Shown: positions 53,171-62,293 of the stretch, piece after piece
Layout of the letters: each line of letters opens with the position of its first letter
How positions within the stretch are numbered: position 1 is the stretch's first letter
From: CAYJLF01 sp964371055
GTDB taxonomy: Bacteria; Eisenbacteria; RBG-16-71-46; CAIMUX01
Direction: 5' to 3'
Assembly: GCA_964371055.1 (NCBI GenBank)
Contig: CAYJLF010000011.1
Coordinates: forward strand, 103,834-167,833
DNA: 64,000 nucleotides
Program-made: the position numbers and the translations under genes
The notes under the pieces: generated by a model
What the model saw: only the letters and a program-made list of their open reading frames with translations
Database searches by the model: none
What the model was told of the DNA's origin: nothing

Positions 53171-54267
53171 ACGGCCGGCGCTTCCGCTCCCGACAGACCG
53201 ATCGCCGCGGGATCCGCCCCGGGGGCTTTTCCGGCCGCATCGAGCCCCGGATCGCGCGGAGGGCTCCGGCGAGCGGTTTCACGGAGCGGGCCCTGCTCCC
53301 CGCCCTGCTGCTCCTTTCTCTGAGCTGGGGGGCATGCGCCCGCGAGCAGGGCAAGGCCGGACCCGACATCGCCACGCGACCGGTCCGGGTCGTCACGACG
53401 ATCGGCATGCTGAAAGACGTCGTGCAGAACATAGGGGGAGACCGCGTCGAGGTGACCGGCCTGATGGGGCCCGGCGTCGATCCTCACCTCTTCAAGGCGA
53501 GTGCCGGCGATGTGACCGCCATGCAGGAGGCCGACATCGTCTTCTACAACGGGCTCCACCTCGAAGGAGCGATGGGGAAGCTGTTCCATCGCATGGGGGG
53601 TGCGAGGCGAACGGTGGCGGCCGCGGAGGCGATCTCTCCGGAGCGGTTGCAGGCCCACGCCGATAGCCCTGGCATCCACGATCCTCACGTCTGGTTCGAC
53701 GTCACGCTCTGGATGGAGGTGGCCCGCGCCGTGGCCACGGCCCTGGAAGAGATCGATCCGGTCCACGCCGAGGTGTACCGGGAGGGGCTGGGAGTCTACC
53801 TGCGGCGGCTGGAGGCACTGCACTCCTGGGCACGCGCGCGGGCGGAGGAACTGCCGCCGGAACGCCGCGTGCTCATCACCGCCCACGACGCGTTTCGCTA
53901 CTTCGGTCGCGCCTACGAGTTCGAGGTCCACGGTCTGCAGGGGGTCAGCACCGTGGCGGAGGCCGGGACCTCCGATCTGCGGGAGCTGGCAGGCTTTATC
54001 GTCGAGCGCCGCGTGCCGGCGATCTTCGTCGAATCGTCCGTGCCCCGCCGGACGATCCGGGCCCTGCAAGCAGCCGTCGAGGCGAGGGGCTTCTCGGTCA
54101 CGATCGGAGGGGAGCTCTACAGCGATGCGCTGGGCGATCCCACGACACCGGCGGGCAGCTACGAGGGGATGGTCCGGCACAACGTCGATACCATCGTGAA
54201 CGCACTGAAGGGCGCTCACGTGAGCGGGGAGGGAGCGGAAGCGCACCGACAGTCGGCGCGGCCGTGA
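53167..54267 (+). CDS. troA: metal ABC transporter substrate-binding lipoprotein, TroA-like
   Basis: The 366-residue protein has a long basic leader, then a lipoprotein-type segment ALLPALLLLSLSWGAC with the lipobox Cys. The A-1 cluster fold follows: VVTTIGMLKDVVQNIGGD, GVDPHLF (His), HDPHVWFD (His), ITAHDAFRYFGRAY (third His), LQGVSTVAEAGT and SDALGD (Asp). The His-His-His-Asp set is that of TroA/ZnuA, which bind Zn or Mn; manganese-only PsaA has Glu third. There is no His-rich loop of ZnuA. An internal start nearer the lipobox is possible. Confidence 0.92.
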   Translation: MNGRRFRSRQTDRRGIRPGGFSGRIEPRIARRAPASGFTERALLPALLLLSLSWGACAREQGKAGPDIATRPVRVVTTIGMLKDVVQNIGGDRVEVTGLMGPGVDPHLFKASAGDVTAMQEADIVFYNGLHLEGAMGKLFHRMGGARRTVAAAEAISPERLQAHADSPGIHDPHVWFDVTLWMEVARAVATALEEIDPVHAEVYREGLGVYLRRLEALHSWARARAEELPPERRVLITAHDAFRYFGRAYEFEVHGLQGVSTVAEAGTSDLRELAGFIVERRVPAIFVESSVPRRTIRALQAAVEARGFSVTIGGELYSDALGDPTTPAGSYEGMVRHNVDTIVNALKGAHVSGEGAEAHRQSARP

Positions 54268-54313
54268 CGGAGCGATCCGCGGGGTCGAGCCACGAGCCGG
54301 AGGGAGTTCTTCG

Positions 54314-55105
54314 ATGATGACGGAGACACAGGCGGCACGCTTCGGCGCCGCCGGCCAGGGGGCCTGGGCGGTGGAGGTCAACGACCTGACGGTCGCCTAC
54401 CGTGACAAGCCCGTGTTGTGGGACGTCGACCTGCAAGTGCCGCCCGGCGTCCTCATGGCGATCGTCGGTCCGAACGGCGCCGGCAAGACGACCATGATCA
54501 AGGCGATCCTGAACCTGGTGCGACCGACCGCCGGACAGGTGCAGATTTTCGGCCGGCCCTATGCGGAATCGCGGCGTCTGGTCGGTTACGTGCCGCAGCG
54601 GGGGAGTGTCGACTGGGACTTCCCCACCAGCGTGCTGGACGTCGTGACGATGGGTCGCTATGGCGCCCTGGGATGGGTGCGACGGCCCGGACGCCGGGAA
54701 CGCGATCAGGCGAAGGAGGCACTCCGGAAGGTCGGGATGGAATCGTTCGTCGCCCGCCAGATCAGCCAGCTCTCGGGTGGCCAGCAGCAGCGGGTCTTCC
54801 TGGCCCGGGCCCTCGCGCAGGAGGCGGAGATCTACCTGATGGACGAGCCGTTCCAGGGCGTGGACGCCACCACGGAGCGGACGATCGTCACCCTGCTGCA
54901 GAGCCTGCGTTCGTCCGGCAAGACGGTGCTCGTGGTGCACCACGACCTGCAGACGGTGCCGGAGTACTTCGACTGGGTGACGCTCTTGAACGTACGGCGC
55001 ATCGCGAGCGGACCGGTGGCGCAGGTCTTCACCGAGGAGTTCCTGCGCGCGGCCTATGGCGGCCGCGTGCCGTTCGAGAGCCACCGGAGGTTTGAGGAGG
55101 CGTGA
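54314..55105 (+). CDS. troB: metal ABC transporter ATP-binding protein
   Basis: The 263-residue ATPase has Walker A VGPNGAGKTT, the family-specific Q-loop GYVPQRGSVDWDFPTSVLDVV, signature LSGGQQQR, Walker B YLMDEPFQGVD and switch VVHHDLQTV. The VPQR-x3-DWDFP pattern is typical of Mn/Zn (TroB/MntB/ZnuC-like) importers. It lies 46 bases after troA and its stop overlaps the leader of the first permease gene. Confidence 0.94.
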   Translation: MMTETQAARFGAAGQGAWAVEVNDLTVAYRDKPVLWDVDLQVPPGVLMAIVGPNGAGKTTMIKAILNLVRPTAGQVQIFGRPYAESRRLVGYVPQRGSVDWDFPTSVLDVVTMGRYGALGWVRRPGRRERDQAKEALRKVGMESFVARQISQLSGGQQQRVFLARALAQEAEIYLMDEPFQGVDATTERTIVTLLQSLRSSGKTVLVVHHDLQTVPEYFDWVTLLNVRRIASGPVAQVFTEEFLRAAYGGRVPFESHRRFEEA

Positions 55106-55106
55106 G

Positions 55107-56243
55107 GTGACCGCGGCCGAGCTTCTGCACAACCTGCTCTTCGACTATACGCTGCGGAACGTGGCTCTCGGTTCCGGCGTGCTCGGGCTGGTCAGCGGCG
55201 CGCTGGGGAGCTTCGCGGTCCTGCGCCGGCAGAGCCTTTTGGGCGACACGGTCTCCCACGCCGCGCTGCCCGGCATCGCCGTCGCCTTCCTCGTCACCGG
55301 GACCAAGGGACCGCTCGTCATGCTCCTGGGCGCCGCGCTGGCGGGCTGGCTCGGCACGCTCCTCGTGCTGGGCGTCACGCGCACGACGCGACTGAAGACC
55401 GACGGTTCGCTCGGCATCGTCTTGAGCGTCTTCTTCGGCTTCGGGCTGGTCCTTCTGACTCACATCCAGAAGCAGCCCAACTCACGCCAGGCCGGTCTGG
55501 AGAGCTTTCTCTTCGGCCAGGCCACGGCGCTCCTGGCGCGGGACGTGGTCGTGATGGCGACCGTCGGCGGACTCCTTCTCCTCACGGTGGCGGTCTTCTT
55601 CAAGGAGTTCAAGCTGGCCTCGTTCGACCATGACTACGGCGTCAGCTTGGGCTTTCCGATGCGCGCGATCGACGTCCTCATGACCACAACCATGGTCGTC
55701 GCCATCGTGCTGGGCCTGCAGACGGTGGGTGTCGTCCTGATGAGCGCCCTCATCGTCGCGCCCGCAGCGGCGGCGCGGCAGTGGACCGACCGTCTGGGAC
55801 TCATGGTCGCCCTGGCCGCCCTCTTCGGCGCGATCGGCGGGATCGCGGGGGCGGTCATCAGCAGCCTGGCTCCTCGCCTTCCCACCGGTCCCGTCATCGT
55901 GCTTTGCGCCACGGCTATCGTCTTCGTTTCGCTCTGCCTGGCGCCGCACCGCGGCCTCCTCTGGCGCGCGACGCGACAGTTCGGCCACCGCCGCCGCCTG
56001 GCGATCGACGCCGTGCTGCTGGACCTGCTCGAGTTGAGTCTCCAGCACGACGATCCCCACTACCCACACCGCCGTGAGGCTCTGGAATCGATGAGCCTTC
56101 GGCCGCGCGCCGTCGCCCGCACCCTGGCCGAGCTGCATCGTCGCGGGTGGGTGCGCACCGAGGAACGCAGTTCCTGGGCCCTGACGCCGGACGGGCGTCG
56201 CGAGGCCGAGGGCCGTCGCACCTCTCTGGCCGGCCAGCCATGA
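55107..56243 (+). CDS. troC: metal ABC transporter permease with C-terminal winged-helix-like tail (first)
   Basis: The 378-residue ABC-3 family permease has eight to nine hydrophobic helices in residues ~10-285, with SLLGDTVSHAALPGIA, GLESFLFGQA and VLMSALIVAPAAAARQWTD. A cytoplasmic tail of ~85 residues follows (LAIDAVLLDLLELSLQHDDPH onward) that reads like a DtxR-type winged helix (RAVARTLAELHRRGWVRTEE). Start GTG 55107 is six bases after GGAGG; it lies one base past the troB stop. The tail may sense metal or regulate transport. Confidence 0.88.
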   Translation: MTAAELLHNLLFDYTLRNVALGSGVLGLVSGALGSFAVLRRQSLLGDTVSHAALPGIAVAFLVTGTKGPLVMLLGAALAGWLGTLLVLGVTRTTRLKTDGSLGIVLSVFFGFGLVLLTHIQKQPNSRQAGLESFLFGQATALLARDVVVMATVGGLLLLTVAVFFKEFKLASFDHDYGVSLGFPMRAIDVLMTTTMVVAIVLGLQTVGVVLMSALIVAPAAAARQWTDRLGLMVALAALFGAIGGIAGAVISSLAPRLPTGPVIVLCATAIVFVSLCLAPHRGLLWRATRQFGHRRRLAIDAVLLDLLELSLQHDDPHYPHRREALESMSLRPRAVARTLAELHRRGWVRTEERSSWALTPDGRREAEGRRTSLAGQP

Positions 56244-57349
56244 CCGCGACCCAGGTCGAAATCCAGCTCCTCGCGGGAATCGTGGCGGCCGCCTGCGCGC
56301 TCCCCGGAGTCTTCCTCGTCCTGCGCCGGTCGGCGATGATGAGCGACGCGATCAGCCATGCGATCCTCTTCGGCATCGTCGTCGCCTTCCTCATCACCCG
56401 GGATCTCTCCTCCCCTTTCCTGATCCTCGGCGCGGCCGCCACCGGTCTATTGACCGTCGTGCTGGTCGAGATGCTGACCCGGACCCGCCTCGTGCGGGAG
56501 GACGCCGCGATCGGTCTCGTCTTTCCCGTGCTCTTCAGCCTGGGCGTCCTTCTCATCGCCCGCGAGGCGGGCAACGCTCACCTCGACGCCGATTCCGTGC
56601 TGTTGGGCGAGATCGCCCTCGCCCCCTTCGACCGGCTGGTCCTCGGCCGCGTCGATCTGGGACCCCGGGCGCTCTGGGTGATGCTCGGCATCCTTGTGCT
56701 CTCAGGTTCCTTCGTCGCCCTCTTCTACAAGGAGCTGAAGCTCTCGACCTTCGATCCCGGCCTGGCGGCCGCCCTGGGGTTCGCGCCGGCGGCGATCCAC
56801 TATGCGCTGATGGGAGTTGTCTCGGTCACCGCCGTCGGGGCCTTCGACGCGGTCGGGTCGGTGCTGGTCGTCGCGCTCATGATCGCCCCCGCGGCCGCAG
56901 CCTACCTGCTGACCGATCGACTCGGGGTCATGCTGCTGCTGAGCGTCCTGATCGGCGTCTTGAGCGCCGAGATCGGCTACTGGACGGCACATCGCCTCGA
57001 CGTATCGATCTCCGGCTCGATGGCCTCCGCCGCCGGGCTGCTCTTTCTCCTCTCCTACCTCGGCGCGCCCGAACGCGGCCTCGTCGCCGTCGCGCGCCGC
57101 CGGCGCCGCCAGCGCTGGGAGTTCGCGGAGGCGATGTTGGCGATCCACCTGCATCAGCACGAGGGGCATCCCGAGGAAGAGATCGAATGCCGGGAAGACC
57201 ACCTCCTCGACCATGTCGCCTGGGATCCGACCTTCGCCCGCGAGGTCGTCGCGCGGGCCGAGCGCCACGGTTCGATCACCCGTGGCGCGGGGGTCCTCCG
57301 CCTGACCGGGCCGGGACGCGACCTGGCGCGGCAGGCGCTGGTGAGGTGA
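56240..57349 (+). CDS. troD: metal ABC transporter permease with C-terminal tail (second)
   Basis: The 369-residue permease is a paralogue of the preceding one: SAMMSDAISHAILFGI, DADSVLLGEIAL and VLVVALMIAPAAAAYLLTD. It also has an extra C-terminal domain (~280-369), with LAIHLHQHEGHPEEEIECREDHL followed by a winged-helix-like end RAERHGSITRGAGVLRLT. The His/Glu/Cys-rich stretch could bind metal. The start overlaps the troC stop by 4 bases (ATGA), closing a five-gene operon. Confidence 0.88.
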   Translation: MTATQVEIQLLAGIVAAACALPGVFLVLRRSAMMSDAISHAILFGIVVAFLITRDLSSPFLILGAAATGLLTVVLVEMLTRTRLVREDAAIGLVFPVLFSLGVLLIAREAGNAHLDADSVLLGEIALAPFDRLVLGRVDLGPRALWVMLGILVLSGSFVALFYKELKLSTFDPGLAAALGFAPAAIHYALMGVVSVTAVGAFDAVGSVLVVALMIAPAAAAYLLTDRLGVMLLLSVLIGVLSAEIGYWTAHRLDVSISGSMASAAGLLFLLSYLGAPERGLVAVARRRRRQRWEFAEAMLAIHLHQHEGHPEEEIECREDHLLDHVAWDPTFAREVVARAERHGSITRGAGVLRLTGPGRDLARQALVR

Positions 57350-57365
57350 GTTTCACGGCACTCCG

Positions 57366-58220
57366 TCACCTCGACGGCGTCACTCCGAGCACGTGCCGCA
57401 GAGCCTGGTCCAGTTCCGGGTAGCGCCACGCAAAGCCTCCGGCCCGGAGCCGCTTCGGGTCGACCCGTTGACTGGCGAGGAGCAGCTCGTCCGCCCCCTC
57501 GCCGAAGGCGAGTCGGAGTGCGAAGGGCGGAATCGGAAGGAAGGCGGGGCGGCGGAGGACACGGGCCAGCGTGCGCGTGAACTCCGCATTGGTCGCCGCC
57601 TTCGGCGCGACGGCATTGACCGGTCCCGCGAGCGACTCGTCCCGCAGAGCGAAGAGGATGATCCCCAAGAGGTCGTCGAGCGCGATCCAACTCATGAATT
57701 GCCGCCCCCCCCCAAGCGGTCCTCCCAGGCCGAGGCGGAAGGGAGGGAGCATGCGCTCGAGAGCCCCGCCGGATCCGCTCAGGACGACGCCGGTCCGCAG
57801 GTTCACGACCCGAATCCCCCGCTCGCGGGCTGGATCACACGCCGACTCCCACGCAGCGCAGACCTCGGACAGAAACCCGGCTCCGCGGGGGCTCTCCTCG
57901 GTCAGGATCTCATCCCCTCGGTCTCCGTAGAAGCCGACCGCAGACGCGGACACGAGGACGGATGGAGGGGGGTCGAGTCGCACCATCGCCTCGGAAAGGC
58001 GTCGGGTCCCCTCCCGCCGGCTTTCGAGGATCCGCACCTTCTTCTCCCGGTTCCAGCGGCCCGAGATGCTCTCTCCGGCCAGGTGGACCACCGCGTCGAT
58101 CCCCGCGGGGACCTCGATCGACCCGCGGGCCAGACTTGTAACGCGGTGCCCGCCCGTCGTGAGAAACGGCCTGAGCGCGGATCCGATCAGACCCGATGCT
58201 CCGGTGACGAAAACGTTCAT
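57366..58220 (-). CDS. TIGR01777/YfcH-type NAD(P)-dependent epimerase
   Basis: The 284-residue extended SDR has the N-terminal VTGASGLIGSALRPFL, DAVVHLAGESISGRWN, LVSASAVGFYGDRGDE (catalytic Ser/Tyr) and a C-terminal DUF1731-type end WRYPELDQALRHVL. The family (SulA/YfcH) lacks a settled substrate. It overlaps the upstream gene by 4 bases and converges with troD 16 bases away. Confidence 0.9.
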   Translation of the reverse strand: MNVFVTGASGLIGSALRPFLTTGGHRVTSLARGSIEVPAGIDAVVHLAGESISGRWNREKKVRILESRREGTRRLSEAMVRLDPPPSVLVSASAVGFYGDRGDEILTEESPRGAGFLSEVCAAWESACDPARERGIRVVNLRTGVVLSGSGGALERMLPPFRLGLGGPLGGGRQFMSWIALDDLLGIILFALRDESLAGPVNAVAPKAATNAEFTRTLARVLRRPAFLPIPPFALRLAFGEGADELLLASQRVDPKRLRAGGFAWRYPELDQALRHVLGVTPSR

Positions 58221-59671
58221 CGGCCGTCTCCCCGTTCCGCCGCGCGCGCGATTCCCCGCAGCATCCCCGCGAAGACCAGTTGATGAATCGGGTAGAGCGC
58301 GTACCAGTAGGCCAGGCCGAAGAGGCCGAGCGGATCAAAGATCGCGGTCTGCCGCACGAGCGAGCCGTCACCGTCCGGCTCGACCTCGAACTCGAGCCAG
58401 GCCCGTCCGGGGACCTTCATCTCGGCGGCGAGTCGAAGCTCCCGATCCGGGACGATCTTCTCGACGCGCCACCAATCCACGGCATCTCCCACGCTGAGTC
58501 GATCCGGATGAGGCCGGCCTCGGCGTACACCGACGCCCCCGGCCAGAAGATCGAGGAAGCCTCTCGCTCTCCAGAGCCACTCCCCATAGTAGTAGCCGTT
58601 CTCACCTCCGATCCGCCGGATCGGATCGAACGCGCGCGGGCCGCTCACCGGGACCCGGACCGTGCGTGAATCGACGATCCGGCTCCCGAACCTGACCCCG
58701 CCGCGACCAGCGGGCAATCCGGAGGAGGAAAGAGCGTCGGACCAGCGGGTCTCGGCCACCTCCCGATCCTCGTTGCGGAGGGCCGCGGCGATCGCCTCCC
58801 GGACGCCGACCGGGCGGATCGGGAAGAGACGCAAGGCGGAGTCATCGTCGACGACCGTCGGGTGGCGCAGGCTGTCGACCAGTTTGCGTCCGACGCGGGC
58901 ATAGAGCGGCGTGACGAGGCCGAGCCAGAGGCTCGAGAGGTGCGGGGTCAGCACCGGCACGGGGATCATGGCCCGCTTGAGCCCACGCTGCCGCGCATAC
59001 TCCCGCATGATCTGGCCGTAGGAGACGCGATCGGCTCCACCGATCGGAATCACGCGACTCCCCTCGACGGCAAGATCGATCGCAGACTCGAGGTAGTCGA
59101 GCAGGTCCGTGATCGCGATCGGTTGGGCCGGCACCGCTACCCACCGCGGCGTCACCATGATCGGCAGGCGTTCCACGAGCGCGCGAATCATCTCGAAGGA
59201 GAGGCTGCCGGAACCGATCACGATCGACGCGCGGAACTCGATCACCGGCACGCCGGATTCGCGCAGGATCTCGCCGACCTCCTGGCGGCTTTGCAGGTGG
59301 GCGGACAGACCGGTCTCCGATCGGCCCAGGCCGCCGAGGTAGACGATGCGCCGGACACCGGCCTCCCGCGCGGCCTGGCCGAAGGCACGCGCGCCGCGAC
59401 GATCCTCCTCTTCGAATGATCCCGTCGATCCCATCGAGTGCACGAGGTAGTAGGCGGTGGCGACACCCTGCATGGCGAGGGCGAGAGATCCGGAATCCAG
59501 GACATCTCCGGCGACGAGCTCGGTGCTCTCCCCCACCCGACCGCGCAGCCGTTCCGGTCGGCGCACGAGACAGCGAACCCGACGCGCCCGACCCTCGAGG
59601 CGGTGGAGAAGTCGCCCGCCGACGTAACCCGTGGCCCCGGTCAGCAGGATCAACTCGCTCGTAACGATCAC
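58217..59671 (-). CDS. NAD(P)-binding SDR-like protein with C-terminal DUF2867
   Basis: The 484-residue protein begins LILLTGATGYVGGRLLHRL, an NmrA/complex-I-type atypical SDR, with VYLGGLGRSETGLS and VIEFRASIVIGSGSLSFEMIR. Residues ~320-480 are the DUF2867 region (GENGYYYGEWLWRARGFLD, GDAVDWWRV, RQTAIFDPLGLFGLAYWYALYPIH), expected to be a lipid-binding-like fold. Start GTG 59671 follows GGGAGGG. The paired SDR downstream overlaps by 4 bases. A role in lipid or cofactor chemistry is likely but unknown. Confidence 0.88.
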   Translation of the reverse strand: MIVTSELILLTGATGYVGGRLLHRLEGRARRVRCLVRRPERLRGRVGESTELVAGDVLDSGSLALAMQGVATAYYLVHSMGSTGSFEEEDRRGARAFGQAAREAGVRRIVYLGGLGRSETGLSAHLQSRQEVGEILRESGVPVIEFRASIVIGSGSLSFEMIRALVERLPIMVTPRWVAVPAQPIAITDLLDYLESAIDLAVEGSRVIPIGGADRVSYGQIMREYARQRGLKRAMIPVPVLTPHLSSLWLGLVTPLYARVGRKLVDSLRHPTVVDDDSALRLFPIRPVGVREAIAAALRNEDREVAETRWSDALSSSGLPAGRGGVRFGSRIVDSRTVRVPVSGPRAFDPIRRIGGENGYYYGEWLWRARGFLDLLAGGVGVRRGRPHPDRLSVGDAVDWWRVEKIVPDRELRLAAEMKVPGRAWLEFEVEPDGDGSLVRQTAIFDPLGLFGLAYWYALYPIHQLVFAGMLRGIARAAERGDGR

Positions 59672-59828
59672 ACTGCCCTCCCGATCCCAGGTTCGGAATA
59701 TGTGGCGATCTTGCCAGACCGGTTGGATCCTTGCCATCCCGGATTCCGGAAGCCACGAGGCAGTCCGGAGTGCCCCCGCGGCCGCCGGCTCGCGCGGCTT
59801 CTCGCTGGTCCCGCGCCCGCGCGGTCTC

Positions 59829-59834
59829 TATCCT
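59829..59834 (+). promoter_or_regulatory. candidate -10 element, possibly leaderless
   Basis: TATCCT lies six bases before the ATG of the ArsC-fold gene, with no ribosome binding site between, as at 11171. Transcription would begin at the start codon. Confidence 0.35.
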
Positions 59835-59840
59835 CTCCGC

Positions 59841-60188
59841 ATGGACGTCCAGATCTTCGGAACCCGGAAGAGCCCCGATACGCGCAAGGCTCTGCGTTTC
59901 TTCGCCGAGCGTGGCTGGAAGGTCCATTTCATCGACCTGGCCGAGCGCGCCCTCTCCCGCGGTGAACTTCGCCACTTCACCGAGAGATTCGGGGTCGAGG
60001 CGCTGATCGACTCCGAGGCGAAGCGCTTTGCTGATCTCGGGCTCGCGGCGGCTCCGCCGAACCAGGAGCGTTGGATCGAGCGTCTGCTGGCCGAGCCGCT
60101 GCTGCTGCGACAGCCCCTCGTACGGGCACAGCACCGTTTCTCGATCGGGCCGGCCGACGCCGAGTGGAAGGACTGGGCCGACAGGTGA
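59841..60188 (+). CDS. ArsC/Spx-fold protein without the active-site cysteine
   Basis: The 115-residue protein matches the ArsC/YffB thioredoxin-like fold: QIFGTRKSPDTRKALRFFAERGW, then VHFIDLAERALSRGELRHF and APPNQERWIERLLAEP with QPLVRAQHRFSIG. The usual CxxC or K-C before DTRKA reads K-S-P, and the protein contains no cysteine. It is thus not an arsenate reductase in the normal sense. The arsenic operon 2 kb away is a separate unit. Its stop overlaps the ABC exporter start (GTGA). Confidence 0.8.
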   Translation: MDVQIFGTRKSPDTRKALRFFAERGWKVHFIDLAERALSRGELRHFTERFGVEALIDSEAKRFADLGLAAAPPNQERWIERLLAEPLLLRQPLVRAQHRFSIGPADAEWKDWADR

Positions 60189-62143
60189 GCCCGGGTCTGG
60201 GGCCGGTTCACCTTCCCAGAGCCGAGCGGGGTCGGGGCTCGGGGCGTCGCACCGAGCCAGCCTCCCGCTCGGACGATCGCCCGCGCTCGGAGCGCATCCG
60301 CGCGCTTCTGCCCGACATCTGGTCCCTCGTCAGGCCGCGACGAGGGATCCTCCTCTTCGGCCTGCTCCTGATGGCCGTGAATCGGGTGAGCGGGCTCGCG
60401 CTCCCGGCCTCGACCAAGTTCCTGGTCGACGACGTCATCGGGAGAAAGCAGGTCGAGCTTCTGCTCCCCCTCGTCCTGGGAGTCCTGGCCGCGACCCTGG
60501 TCCAGGGAATCACCTCCTTCGCCCTCACCCAGGTCCTCGCAAAGGCGGCGCAGCGACTGATCGCGGAGCTCAGGATCAAGCTGCAACAGCACGTCGGCCG
60601 GCTGCCGGTCGCCTTCCACGACGCCAACCAGACCGGCAACCTGGTGTCGCGGATCATGAGTGATGTCGAGGGGATCCGGAATCTGATCGGCACCGGCCTG
60701 ATCGAGTTGGTCGGCGGGATCATGACCGCGGCGATCGCCTTCGTCGTTCTGTTGCGGATCAGCCCCCTCATGACGCTGGTCGCCTTCGGGACCCTTCTGC
60801 TCTTCACCTTCGGGCTGAACAAGGTGTTCACCACCATCCGTCCGATCTTCCGGGAGCGCGGGAGGATCCAGGCCGAGGTGACCGGGCGACTCACCGAGTC
60901 GCTCGGCGCGGTCCGGACGGTCAAGGGCTACCATGCCGAAGCCCGGGAAGCGGGGGTCTTCGCCCGCGGAGTACAGCGTCTGCTCGAGAACGTCATCCGG
61001 ACGCTGACCGCGACCTCCCTGATGGGCCTCTCCTCGACGCTGCTCCTGGGGCTCGTCGGAGCAGCGATCATGTTCCTCGGCGCGCGACAGGTGCTCGCCG
61101 GGACGATGACCTTGGGGGGATTCGTCACCTACACCGCCTTTTTGGGCTTTTTGGTGGCGCCGGTCTTTCAGATCGTCGCGATCGGCACCCAGCTCACCGA
61201 GGCCCTGGCCGGACTCGAGCGCACGCGCGAGCTTTTGCACGAGCGGCCGGAAGACGAGGATCCCGCGCGTACGATTGACCTCGGCCCGATCGAGGGGCGG
61301 GTCGCCTTCGAGCACGTCAGCTTCGCCTACGAAAGCAACGCGGAGGTGCTCCACGACGTGAGCTTCGTCGCAGAGCCGGGGACGGTGACAGCGCTCGTGG
61401 GTCCCTCGGGGTCAGGGAAGACGACGATGATCGGCCTTCTGGCCGCCTTCCACGTCCCGCAGAGAGGAACCGTGCGGGTCGACGGGCTTGACCTCGCGAC
61501 CGTGCGGCTCGATCGGTTCCGGCCCCAGATCGGCGTGGTGCTCCAGGAGACATTCCTCTTCGACGGGTCGATCGGCGAGAATGTCGCCTTCTCGCGTCCC
61601 GACGCCAGCCAGGAGGAGATCCTCCACGCCTGCCGCACCGCACGGGTGGACGAGTTCGCCGATCGGCTGCCGGAGAAGCTCGACACGATCGTGGGCGAAC
61701 GGGGAGTCAAGCTCTCGGGGGGTCAGCGGCAGCGGGTCTCGATCGCGCGGGCGATTCTCTCCGACCCGAGGATTCTGATCCTGGATGAAGCCACCTCTCA
61801 CCTCGACTCGGAGTCCGAGGCCCTGATCCAGGAGGGACTCGCACAATTGATGCAGGGGCGCACGACGTTCGTCATCGCCCACCGCCTCTCGACCATTCGC
61901 CGCGCCGATCAGATCCTCGTGGTTGAGGACGGCCGGATCGTCGAACGCGGCACCCACGCGGAGTTGTACGAGTCACGCGGACGCTATTACGACCTCTACA
62001 CCCGCCAGCTCGGCCTGGAGACGAACCTCTTCCTGGCCCCCGGAGAGGGAGACGATCCCGAAAACCCGAAGGGAGCGCCGGCATCTCGGCCCACCGGAGA
62101 GCCGGAGGGTCCGCTGGGGATGTTGCGGAGGCCCGGTGGGTAG
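60185..62143 (+). CDS. ABC exporter, fused membrane and ATPase domains
   Basis: The 652-residue half-transporter has a six-helix exporter domain (~50-340) and an ATPase domain (~375-610): Walker A LVGPSGSGKTT, IGVVLQETFLFDGSI, signature LSGGQRQR, Walker B ILILDEATSHLDSES and the switch IAHRLSTI. It is MsbA/BmrA-like and probably works as a homodimer exporting lipid or drugs. The GTG at 60185 overlaps the preceding stop by 4 bases; there is no clear ribosome binding site, so coupling or a later start is possible. A ~40-residue Pro/Gly tail ends it. Confidence 0.92.
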   Translation: MSPGLGPVHLPRAERGRGSGRRTEPASRSDDRPRSERIRALLPDIWSLVRPRRGILLFGLLLMAVNRVSGLALPASTKFLVDDVIGRKQVELLLPLVLGVLAATLVQGITSFALTQVLAKAAQRLIAELRIKLQQHVGRLPVAFHDANQTGNLVSRIMSDVEGIRNLIGTGLIELVGGIMTAAIAFVVLLRISPLMTLVAFGTLLLFTFGLNKVFTTIRPIFRERGRIQAEVTGRLTESLGAVRTVKGYHAEAREAGVFARGVQRLLENVIRTLTATSLMGLSSTLLLGLVGAAIMFLGARQVLAGTMTLGGFVTYTAFLGFLVAPVFQIVAIGTQLTEALAGLERTRELLHERPEDEDPARTIDLGPIEGRVAFEHVSFAYESNAEVLHDVSFVAEPGTVTALVGPSGSGKTTMIGLLAAFHVPQRGTVRVDGLDLATVRLDRFRPQIGVVLQETFLFDGSIGENVAFSRPDASQEEILHACRTARVDEFADRLPEKLDTIVGERGVKLSGGQRQRVSIARAILSDPRILILDEATSHLDSESEALIQEGLAQLMQGRTTFVIAHRLSTIRRADQILVVEDGRIVERGTHAELYESRGRYYDLYTRQLGLETNLFLAPGEGDDPENPKGAPASRPTGEPEGPLGMLRRPGG

Positions 62144-62216
62144 CGGAGAGCCGAGGGCGCGGCCGACGCCAAGCGGAACGAGCGGGCAGGCTCGTGAGCG
62201 CCGGCCGAAGAGAGGA

Positions 62217-62245
62217 TTGACGGAATGGCGGATTGGCCATATAGT
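62217..62245 (+). promoter_or_regulatory. near-consensus sigma-70 promoter of the ars operon
   Basis: TTGACG (62217-62222), 17 bases, TATAGT (62240-62245). It is the best-matching promoter I see in the window and gives a leader of ~42 bases to the arsF start. No ArsR-type operator is evident in the spacer. Confidence 0.75.
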
Positions 62246-62293
62246 AAAGTCGTGGTTCGCGGTCCCGCCGACGAAGAGGAAAGGAAGACAACT

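Noticed and set aside
59841..62293. ArsC-fold gene as part of the arsenic operon
   Set aside because: It lacks any cysteine, is coupled to the ABC exporter gene, and the arsF promoter lies 2 kb downstream.
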